Positions 8,571-15,057 of a DNA stretch of 64,000 bases are shown one piece after another. The DNA is from Streptomyces sp. NBC_00287 (GTDB lineage Bacteria; Actinomycetota; Actinomycetes; Streptomycetales; Streptomycetaceae): contig NZ_CP108053.1 of assembly GCF_036173105.1 (NCBI RefSeq), positions 3,038,001-3,102,000 on the forward strand, read 5' to 3'. The position numbers and the translations under genes are program-made. The stretch's first letter is position 1; the number at the start of each line of letters is the position of its first letter. The notes beneath the pieces are model-generated. The model saw only the letters and a program-made list of their open reading frames with translations. It did not search any database and was not told the origin of the DNA.

Positions 8571-9170
8571 ATGGACATCGCGCGCAAGAGGGCGGGGCGG
8601 GTCGCCGCGGCGCTGCGGCGCGCGAGAACCGGCTCCGCGATGCGCCGGCTGGCGCGCGAGCTGAACTCCGCACTGCGGGCCAGGCCCACTCCCCCGGCCG
8701 GGGTGCACGAGGTGTGCCGAGCGCTGTGCGAGGAGGTGACCCTGCGCCGCGGCGGGCGGCCCATCGAGCTGCGCTTCGAGCGGTTCCCCGACGAAATCGA
8801 AGTAACCGGCCTATGGGTGGAGTTCCAGGACTTCGACCTGGTCATCGTCGAGGAGCGCGCCGAGGCTGTGCAGCAACTGGTCATCCTTGGCCATGAGTTG
8901 TGGCATCTGCACGCCGGGCACCGGCATCACCATGGCATCGGCACGGCCGCCGCACACGCCTTCGCCGGGCGGCCGGGCTGGGACGACGTCGCCCTCACGG
9001 TGGCGGCGCGCGACGGCTCACGCGCGACGGACGAGGCGGAGGCGGACGACTTTGGGCACCGGCTGGCGGCGGCGTTCCACCCCTACCTCTCGGGCCGGGG
9101 CGACCGTATGTCCCTCAACCCGCTGGAGCGGTCCATGGGTTACCGCGGACGCAGAGGTACGGAGCGGTGA
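8571..9170 (+). CDS. HELWH-motif putative toxin / IrrE-like metalloprotease-like protein
   Basis: A 199-aa protein of a family often labelled toxin component in Streptomyces. It carries a zinc-protease type motif H108-E-L-W-H112 (ILGHELWHLHAGHRHH), and a downstream acidic stretch TDEAEADDFGHRLAAAF that could give the third ligand, as in ImmA/IrrE peptidases. The GAAGGGGGA ribosome site six bases ahead decides for ATG 8571 over the GTG at 8547. It is coupled by a GTGA overlap to the MAB_1171c-family membrane gene. Relatives are commonly preceded by an XRE-type regulator gene; none is present here, and the arabinan promoter region comes directly upstream. Toxicity is not demonstrated; the peptidase reading rests on the motif. 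Confidence 0.7.
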   Translation: MDIARKRAGRVAAALRRARTGSAMRRLARELNSALRARPTPPAGVHEVCRALCEEVTLRRGGRPIELRFERFPDEIEVTGLWVEFQDFDLVIVEERAEAVQQLVILGHELWHLHAGHRHHHGIGTAAAHAFAGRPGWDDVALTVAARDGSRATDEAEADDFGHRLAAAFHPYLSGRGDRMSLNPLERSMGYRGRRGTER

Positions 9171-10396
9171 CGAACGCCGGTTCGCTCGCGGCGGGCAACC
9201 TCTTCAGCGGGCTGTACATCTCCTTCTGGCTGCCCACCGTGGTCCTGTCCGCGGCCCTGGCCATCAAACTGCCCAGCATCCTCAAGCTGTGGCGGGACCC
9301 GATGCTGCGCGCCGTCGGTGGCCTGCTGCTGTTCGCCTGCGCGGTGTTCGTCTTCGCGGCCCCGAGCACGATCGCCTGGACCAACCGGGTCACCGGCGTG
9401 CCGAACATCGCGGCACCCTGGGTGTACTCCCTGCTCACCGCACTGTCCGCGTCCTGGCTGCTGCTGGTCGTCCACTGGCGCAACGGCCGCAGCGACCGCC
9501 GTGCGCAGACCCGCCGCGCGACCCGGTGGGTGGTGTCCGTCTACGCGGGCATCGTCGTCGCCCTGTGGGTGCTGTTCGCGCTCGCCGACGTGCCCGTGGA
9601 GCAGACCCGGGACCTGGACACGTACTACGCCACCACCCCGTTCATGCGCGAGGAGATCCTCCTCTACCTGATCGCGCACACCGTGGCCTGCTCGGTCACG
9701 GCCCGCCTCATCTGGAACTGGATCCGCACCGACGGCCTCGACGCCTGGCTGCGCTGGGGCCTGAGGTTCCTGGGGGTCGGCTACGCAACGAACCTGCTCT
9801 TCAGCGCCGCCAAGCTCACGGCCGTGGTGGCCCGTTGGACCGGCCACGACCTGGACTGGCTGAATACCAACATCGCCCCGTCTGCGGCGTGCATCGCCGC
9901 CACGCTGGTCGCGACCGGCTTCATCGTCCCGCATGCCGGGCAGTACCTCCAGGAGCGCTGGCGGGTCCGCCGTCGGCACCGGAAGCTCAAGCCTCTCGCC
10001 CGGCTGATGCGAACCGTCGCGGGCAGCCGCGAGCCACTCGCCCTGCGCGCCACCCCCGAGATGCGGCTGATCCGCCGGGAGACCTTCATCCGCGACGCGC
10101 TCCTGCAGCTGTCCCGGTTCCTCGACGAGGACCTGCGCGTCCGGTCCCACGACGCGGCCCTCGCCCTCGGTTCCGAGCCCGGCCGGGCACAGGCCCTCGC
10201 TGCCGCCGTGACGATCCTGGACGCGCTCGAGACCAAGCGTCACTGCCCGGAGAGCGAGGGTCCCGGGGACCCCGACACCACATATCTGCTGCAGGAGATC
10301 CAGGCCGTGTCCCAGGCCCTGCGCGAGCCCGACGAGATCAAGGCGGTCCGCGCCCGCGCGGCCGTCCCGGCAGAGAGCATGTCCGCCCATGAGTGA
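9167..10396 (+). CDS. MAB_1171c-family putative membrane transporter
   Basis: A 409-aa protein with about seven membrane segments in the first 270 residues (for example FWLPTVVLSAALAIKL, GGLLLFACAVFVFAA, WVVSVYAGIVVALWVLFAL) and a soluble helical C-terminal part from roughly residue 280. The family is known by name only and its function is unsettled. The GTG start lies in a GTGA overlap with the putative metalloprotease gene, and the end overlaps the FAD monooxygenase gene by 8 bases, so the three are one translationally coupled unit. This three-gene combination recurs in streptomycetes. Confidence 0.75.
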   Translation: MTNAGSLAAGNLFSGLYISFWLPTVVLSAALAIKLPSILKLWRDPMLRAVGGLLLFACAVFVFAAPSTIAWTNRVTGVPNIAAPWVYSLLTALSASWLLLVVHWRNGRSDRRAQTRRATRWVVSVYAGIVVALWVLFALADVPVEQTRDLDTYYATTPFMREEILLYLIAHTVACSVTARLIWNWIRTDGLDAWLRWGLRFLGVGYATNLLFSAAKLTAVVARWTGHDLDWLNTNIAPSAACIAATLVATGFIVPHAGQYLQERWRVRRRHRKLKPLARLMRTVAGSREPLALRATPEMRLIRRETFIRDALLQLSRFLDEDLRVRSHDAALALGSEPGRAQALAAAVTILDALETKRHCPESEGPGDPDTTYLLQEIQAVSQALREPDEIKAVRARAAVPAESMSAHE

Positions 10397-11792
10397 ACGA
10401 CCCTCCACCGCAAGAGTCGCCGTAGTCCTGGGGGGATCCCACACGGGCATGCTCGCGGCACGGGCGCTGGCCGACTGCGCCGACCGGGTCGTCGTTGTCG
10501 AACGCGATGTGCTGCCCGCGGGCCCCGAGTCGCGCAAGGGGCTGCCGCAGGCCCGGCACGCCCACATGCTGTGGTCGGGTGGTGCACAGGCCCTGGAGCG
10601 ACTGCTGCCGGGCGTCACCGGTCTGCTCCGTGACGCCGGGGCACGACGGTCGCCGGTCACCACGGACGTGGTCGCTCTGTCGTCGCAAGGCTGGTTCCGG
10701 CGCTGGCCCGAGTCCCACCATGTGATCCTGGCCGGGCGGGACCTGCTCGACGCGACGATCCGCGCGCAGGTCCTCGCGGACGGGCGGATCGAGGTGCTCG
10801 GGGGCACCGAAGTCCTGGGGCTCGCGGGCAGTTCGGGGACCGTCACCGGGGTCCGGGTACGCGAGCGGGACGGCCGGGAACGGACCATCGAGGCGGGCCT
10901 GGTCGTCGACGCCACCGGCCGGGGTTCCGCAGCACCCCGGTGGCTGACGGAGCTCGGGCTGCCCGCGCCTCAGCGGCGCGAGGTCGACTCCGGCCTGGCC
11001 TACGCGAGCCGGCTCTATCTCGCCCCCGAGCAGGCTCGGGACGGCTTCCCTGTCATCAACGTGCAGCCCGACCCGCACGCCGGCGGACCGGGCCGGGCGG
11101 GCTTCCTGCTGCCCATCGAGCACGGCCGCTGGATCGTCACCGTGAACGGCACCCGAGGCGGCGAACCCTCCCCGGCGAACGACGACTTCCTCCGCTTCGC
11201 CAGCGAGGAACTGCGCCACCCCCTGATCGGCGACCTCCTGCGGCAGGCCCAGCCGCTGTCCGACGTGGCGTTCACCCGCGCCACCGTCAACCGCCGCCAT
11301 TTCTACGAGCGGATGCCGGCCTGGCCGGAGAACTTCATCGTGCTCGGCGACGCGGTGGCCGCGTACAACCCGATCTACGGCCATGGCCTGTCCGTCGCCG
11401 CCCAGAGCGCGCTGCTCCTGCGGAAGCTGACACAGCGTCACGGCTGGGGAGCGCCCAGGCTGTCCCGTCGTGTCCAGAAGGCGGTCGCCCGGCCGGTCGG
11501 CGCGGCCTGGGACCTGGCCATCAGCCAGGACGTGTTCTACCCGGGCGCGACGGAGAAGGGTCCCACGCTCCGAGACCGTCTGGTCGCCGCCTACGTTGAC
11601 CGGCTGATGTACACAGCCACGGGCAACGGACGGATCGCCCGCCGCGTCACGGACGTGACGTCACTGGAGCGGCGGGCGGAGGTCCTGATGACTCCGTCGG
11701 TGCTGTTGGCGGCGGTGGTGGGCCCGTTGAAGCCGAGTTTGACCGAGCCGCCCTTGACTGCTGACGAGTTGAAGCGGGCGGGGTTGCAGTAG
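10389..11792 (+). CDS. FAD-dependent monooxygenase / squalene-epoxidase-like oxidoreductase
   Basis: A 467-aa flavoprotein. The N-terminal Rossmann fold reads VAVVLGGSHTGMLAARALADCADRVVVVERD with an acidic residue ending the second strand, and the second FAD motif is in IVLGDAVAAYNPIYGHGLSVAA near residue 320, as in group A flavin monooxygenases. The GG-S-HTG dinucleotide motif departs slightly from GxGxxG. Substrate unknown. It is the last gene of the HELWH protein-MAB_1171c-FAD cassette (8-base overlap with the membrane gene). Its stop codon TAG directly abuts the stop of the convergent SMP-30 gene, with no base between and no obvious terminator. Confidence 0.8.
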   Translation: MSERPSTARVAVVLGGSHTGMLAARALADCADRVVVVERDVLPAGPESRKGLPQARHAHMLWSGGAQALERLLPGVTGLLRDAGARRSPVTTDVVALSSQGWFRRWPESHHVILAGRDLLDATIRAQVLADGRIEVLGGTEVLGLAGSSGTVTGVRVRERDGRERTIEAGLVVDATGRGSAAPRWLTELGLPAPQRREVDSGLAYASRLYLAPEQARDGFPVINVQPDPHAGGPGRAGFLLPIEHGRWIVTVNGTRGGEPSPANDDFLRFASEELRHPLIGDLLRQAQPLSDVAFTRATVNRRHFYERMPAWPENFIVLGDAVAAYNPIYGHGLSVAAQSALLLRKLTQRHGWGAPRLSRRVQKAVARPVGAAWDLAISQDVFYPGATEKGPTLRDRLVAAYVDRLMYTATGNGRIARRVTDVTSLERRAEVLMTPSVLLAAVVGPLKPSLTEPPLTADELKRAGLQ

Positions 11793-12647
11793 TCACCCGG
11801 CGAAGGGCGGCTGAGCGAGCCCCTTGCCCGCCCCCGGCACCACCAGCAGCGAGCCCGCCACCGGATGCGGGGCTTCCAGGCCCACCCGTGCCGTCGTGAT
11901 GTAGAGGTCGGTCAGGTCCGGGCCGCCGAAGGTGCAGGCCGTGATCCGGGGGGTGGGGAGGGTGATGACCCGGTCCAAGTCACCGGCGGGTGTGTAGCGC
12001 CGTACCGCCCCTCCGTCCCACAACGCCACCCACACACAACCGTCGGCGTCGACGGTGAGGCCGTCGGGGAAGCCGGCGCCGGCTTCGATCTCGGCGAAGG
12101 GACGGCGGTTGGTGACACTGCCGCCCTCGTGGTCGAAGACGTCGACGCGCCGCGTGGGCGAGTCGATGTAGTACATGAGGCGGCCGTCGGGGCTCCAGCC
12201 GGTGCCGTTGCTGACGGCGACGTCGTCCAGGACCGAGACGATCGCACCGTCCCCGGTGATCCGGGACAGCGTGCCGCCGCCCGGGGCCTCGTCGTAGCGC
12301 ATGGTGCCGGCCCACAGGGAGCCGTCGGGGGCGACGGCGGCGTCGTTGGCGCGGCGGCCCGGGACGGGGTCGTGATGGAGCCAGCGGAAGGAGCCGTCGG
12401 GGATCTCGTCGGGGTCGAGGACCGCGACGCCGTCGCGGAGGTTGAGGACGAGGCCGCCGTTCGCGCGGGGCTTGACCGCGCCGATGTGCTGGTCGGTCGT
12501 ACGGGTGGCGCGACGGCAGGAGGACGGGTCGTAGGAGTGGATCCGGGACCCGAGGATGTCGATCCAGATCAGCCGCCCGGTCGCCGGATCCCAGGTGGGC
12601 CCCTCGCCGAGGGTCGCCTCCGCCCGTACCGCTACCTCATAGGTCAT
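11793..12647 (-). CDS. SMP-30/gluconolactonase/LRE-family lactonase
   Basis: A 284-aa six-bladed propeller enzyme of the SMP-30/gluconolactonase/LRE family, which hydrolyses sugar lactones with a bound divalent metal. Visible signatures are LGEGPTWDPATGRLIWIDI near the start (metal-ligand Glu), GRRANDAAVAPDGSLWAGTM (Asn/Asp of the active site), VSNGTGWSPDGRLMYYIDS and FPDGLTVDADGCVWVALWDGG. It is coupled by an ATGA overlap to the upstream IclR regulator, the usual arrangement for sugar-acid pathways. With an arabinan operon a few kilobases away an arabinono- or galactono-lactone is an attractive but unproven substrate. Confidence 0.88.
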   Translation of the reverse strand: MTYEVAVRAEATLGEGPTWDPATGRLIWIDILGSRIHSYDPSSCRRATRTTDQHIGAVKPRANGGLVLNLRDGVAVLDPDEIPDGSFRWLHHDPVPGRRANDAAVAPDGSLWAGTMRYDEAPGGGTLSRITGDGAIVSVLDDVAVSNGTGWSPDGRLMYYIDSPTRRVDVFDHEGGSVTNRRPFAEIEAGAGFPDGLTVDADGCVWVALWDGGAVRRYTPAGDLDRVITLPTPRITACTFGGPDLTDLYITTARVGLEAPHPVAGSLLVVPGAGKGLAQPPFAG

Positions 12648-13417
12648 GCCACGCTCCGGTGGCCGAGCCGCTCGGAGAGTTCGGCGGCGCCCTTGGCGGC
12701 GAGCTGCTCCAGTTCCGTCTTGCGCTCCTCGCTCCAGCGGATCATCGGCACGGAGATGGAGAGGGCGGCGACCACCCGGCCGGTGCGGTCCCGTACCGGG
12801 GCGGCGACGCAGGAGACGTCCGGGTTGGACTCGCGGCTCTCCACGGCGATCCCGCGCTGGCGGATCTCGGCGAGGGCCTCGCGCAGAACGGCCGGGTCGG
12901 TGATGCTGTTGGGGGTCATCGCGACCAGCTCGGTCTCGTCCGGGATGCGCGAGGTGAGTTCCGGCTCCGGCAGGGACGCCAGCAGCATCTTGCCGACGGA
13001 GGTGCAGTGGGCGGGCAGACGACGGCCGGCCGCCGACACCATGCGCACGGCATGCGTGGAGTCGACCTTGGCGATGTAGATGACGTCGGTGCCTTCGAGG
13101 ATCGCCACGTGTACGGTCTCGTCACAGGTCTCGGCGACCGACCGGGCCACCTGCTGGCCCTCGGCGGCGAGGTCGAGCTGTTCGGCGTACCGGCTGCCGA
13201 GCTGGTACGGCCGTACGCCCAGCCGATAGCGGCCCGGCTGCCCCGGCACCGGGACGATGTAGGACCGGGCGGCGAGCGTGGTGACGAGTTCGTGCACGGT
13301 GGTGCGCGGGAGCTGCAGCTTGCGCACGATGTCGGGGGCGGAGAGTGTGCCGTCCCCGTCGAGGAAGAGCTCGAGGATGTCGAGAGCCCGGGTCACGGCA
13401 GGTACTAGGCGTCCCAC
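12644..13417 (-). CDS. IclR-family transcriptional regulator
   Basis: A 257-aa regulator. Residues 1-70 form the winged helix (PAVTRALDILELFL and LSAPDIVRKLQLPRTTVHELVTTL), and the rest is the IclR ligand-binding domain with its typical CDETVHVAILEGTDVIYIAKVDS, HCTSVGKMLLA and RQRGIAVESRESNPDVSCVAAPV stretches. I choose GTG 13417 because a strong purine-rich site GGGAGGGG lies 7-8 bases upstream; a longer form to 13465 would add a poorly structured leader. It controls most probably the coupled lactonase gene and itself through the symmetric site at 13451-13467. Confidence 0.88.
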   Translation of the reverse strand: MGRLVPAVTRALDILELFLDGDGTLSAPDIVRKLQLPRTTVHELVTTLAARSYIVPVPGQPGRYRLGVRPYQLGSRYAEQLDLAAEGQQVARSVAETCDETVHVAILEGTDVIYIAKVDSTHAVRMVSAAGRRLPAHCTSVGKMLLASLPEPELTSRIPDETELVAMTPNSITDPAVLREALAEIRQRGIAVESRESNPDVSCVAAPVRDRTGRVVAALSISVPMIRWSEERKTELEQLAAKGAAELSERLGHRSVA

Positions 13418-13450
13418 GTCCGGTCCCCTCCCTTTTGGCCTGTAGGGCTG

Positions 13451-13467
13451 TGTTCGAAATTTCAACA
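13451..13467. promoter_or_regulatory. Candidate IclR operator
   Basis: The 17 bases TGTTCGAAATTTCAACA hold a perfect GAAATTTC palindrome flanked by inverted TGTT/AACA arms that are one base out of register. It lies 34 bases upstream of the regulator's GTG start, a fitting place for autoregulation. This is an AT-rich island in a very GC-rich background. Confidence 0.4.
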
Positions 13468-13556
13468 GCCGATCGGAATGACGAACATAGGCTACTCATG
13501 GTCGGTTTGCCTGGGCAATGGGCCTGCGGCGACCTGATGGCCGGGTATCGCGCGGC

Positions 13557-14177
13557 TCACGGCTCCCGGAGGCACTCGAACGCGGAAGCCAGCAGCTCGT
13601 GCGCCACGGCGGGCGTGCGTTCCTCCTCCGGCAGACCGGCGTATGCGAACAGCGCGGAGCGCATCGCGCCGACGGCGGCCCGGGCCAGCACGGCCGCACG
13701 CAGCGGCGTGGCCATGTCGGGATCATGCTCGGCGAGCCGCTCCCGCAGGGCGTCGGCGAGACCGTCCTCGAACTGGCTGAGCACCGGCAGGAACTGGCGC
13801 ACCGGCTGACCGGGAAAGCGCTGCGGCGGCCCACTGAACATCAGACCGGGGGCGCCGTCGGCGATGAGGTCGAGACAGGCGCCCAGGACGGCGACATAGG
13901 GGTCCTCACCGGCGGGTCGGGCGACGACATGGGCCCGCATGACCGGGATGAGGTCGAGGACCTCGTCGAGGACCAGGTCCTCCTTGGAGGGGAAGTAGCG
14001 GAAGAAGGTCCGCTCGGTGACTCCGGCAGCCGCCGCGATGTCCCGCACCGTGGTCTGCGCGTAACCACGCTCCTCGAACATGCGGTGGGCGGCCTCCTGA
14101 AGGGCCTTGCGGGTCGCCGCCTTGTGCGCCTCGCGACGCCCGCGTGGCTCCGCGGGGGAGGTATCGAGGGTTGCCAT
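13557..14177 (-). CDS. TetR-family transcriptional repressor of the adjacent MMPL locus
   Basis: A 206-aa TetR regulator. Residues 14-60 give the DNA-binding domain (RREAHKAATRKALQEAAHRMF, then TVRDIAAAAGVTERTFFRYFPSKEDLV); the C-terminal half is the variable ligand-binding part. It is divergent from the DUF2993-MMPL genes with about 100 bases between the starts, the classic layout for a TetR repressor of an exporter. The gap contains two copies of TGTCA-N4-TGACA that are the likely binding sites. The ligand is probably a substrate of the exporter. Confidence 0.9.
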   Translation of the reverse strand: MATLDTSPAEPRGRREAHKAATRKALQEAAHRMFEERGYAQTTVRDIAAAAGVTERTFFRYFPSKEDLVLDEVLDLIPVMRAHVVARPAGEDPYVAVLGACLDLIADGAPGLMFSGPPQRFPGQPVRQFLPVLSQFEDGLADALRERLAEHDPDMATPLRAAVLARAAVGAMRSALFAYAGLPEEERTPAVAHELLASAFECLREP

Positions 14178-14211
14178 GTGCGGAGTATCTCAGGCGAAAA
14201 ACCGACGGTCC

Positions 14212-14257
14212 AGAATCTGTCAGTCATGACAGGTTCTGTATGCTGTCAGCCATGACA
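14212..14257. promoter_or_regulatory. Doubled TetR operator candidate, TGTCA-N4-TGACA x2
   Basis: The first element, 14212-14237, is a long inverted repeat AGAATCTGTCA-N4-TGACAGGTTCT (10 of 11 arm positions symmetric). A second, shorter copy TGTCA-N4-TGACA lies at 14244-14257. Core centres are 26 bases apart. Both lie between the divergent TetR and DUF2993 genes, so binding could shut both promoters. The second copy overlaps the ATG at 14252, which favours the later GTG at 14276 as the real start of the DUF2993 gene. Confidence 0.65.
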
Positions 14258-14275
14258 CTTTTTCGGAGGGGGCGT

Positions 14276-14977
14276 GTGCTCCGCGGGCGGATCTCCCGCA
14301 GGGCCCGCCTGATCACCCTGGGCGTGGTCGGCGCCGTGCTGGTCACCGGGGGTGCCGTCGAGGCGGTGGCCCGTCATCAGGCGGCCGACCGGCTCGCGGA
14401 CCGCATGGAGGAGCGCCTGCACACCGGCCTTGACGTGGGCTTCGGACCGACACCGGTGATGCTGCAACTGGCCCGGGGGTCCTTCCCCCGCGTGGAGGTC
14501 TCCGGTGAGGGCGCGACGTTCCGCCGGTTCTCCGGGGTGGACCTGCACGCCGAACTCGCCGATGTGGTCCGCACCGGCGACGGACTGTCGGTGGCCGACA
14601 CCCAGGTCAGCGCCGAACTGACGGACACGGCCCTGGCCGGTGCCGTCGCCACTATGACCGGGGGCGGGCTGAACATCGCGGCGGTCACCACCGATCAGGA
14701 AACGGGCGAACTGGTCGTGCACGCCGGGCCGGCCGGACGGATCTCCGTCGGTTTCCGGCCTGTCCTCGAGCAGGAGGGCATCCGGTTCGAGCGCACCGCC
14801 GTGCACGTCGGCGAACGCGTCCTCCCCGATGCCCTCGCCGGGCAACTGCTCGGGGACGCCCCACAGGAGGTCGATCTGTCAGGGCTGCCCCTCGACCTGG
14901 AGCCGGAACGGCTCGACGTCACCGCCGACGGGCTTCGCCTGGAGCTGGCGGGAGGCAGTACGACCGTGAAGGCCTGA
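14276..14977 (+). CDS. DUF2993 (LmeA-like) envelope lipid-associated protein
   Basis: A 233-aa membrane-anchored protein. A basic leader (RGRISRRAR) is followed by one membrane segment (LITLGVVGAVLVTGGAVEAVA) and an extracytoplasmic DUF2993 domain. The mycobacterial relative LmeA binds phospholipids and supports lipomannan growth, and DUF2993 proteins often accompany MMPL exporters. I prefer GTG 14276 because GGAGG lies six bases ahead; ATG 14252 in the same frame has no ribosome site and overlaps the candidate operator. Very likely co-transcribed with the MMPL gene 80 bases downstream. Confidence 0.8.
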   Translation: MLRGRISRRARLITLGVVGAVLVTGGAVEAVARHQAADRLADRMEERLHTGLDVGFGPTPVMLQLARGSFPRVEVSGEGATFRRFSGVDLHAELADVVRTGDGLSVADTQVSAELTDTALAGAVATMTGGGLNIAAVTTDQETGELVVHAGPAGRISVGFRPVLEQEGIRFERTAVHVGERVLPDALAGQLLGDAPQEVDLSGLPLDLEPERLDVTADGLRLELAGGSTTVKA

Positions 14978-15057
14978 CCCTGCCCACTCCCCCACCCCAC
15001 TCCCCTCACCCCCACTCCCCCCACCGCACTGGCAACTACTGCACGAGGAGCATCTCC
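14978..15057. other. C-rich low-complexity spacer
   Basis: The gap between the DUF2993 and MMPL genes is made almost only of C with CCCCAC and CCCCTC units over roughly 14978-15026 and then a GAGGAG ribosome site for the MMPL start. No hairpin or promoter is evident. On the opposite strand it is a long G-rich tract with several GGGG runs, which could fold as a G-quadruplex. Confidence 0.5.

Noticed and set aside
14978..15026. C-rich tract as a terminator or transposon end
   Set aside because: No stem, no T run, no target duplication; only low-complexity sequence between two genes likely co-transcribed.
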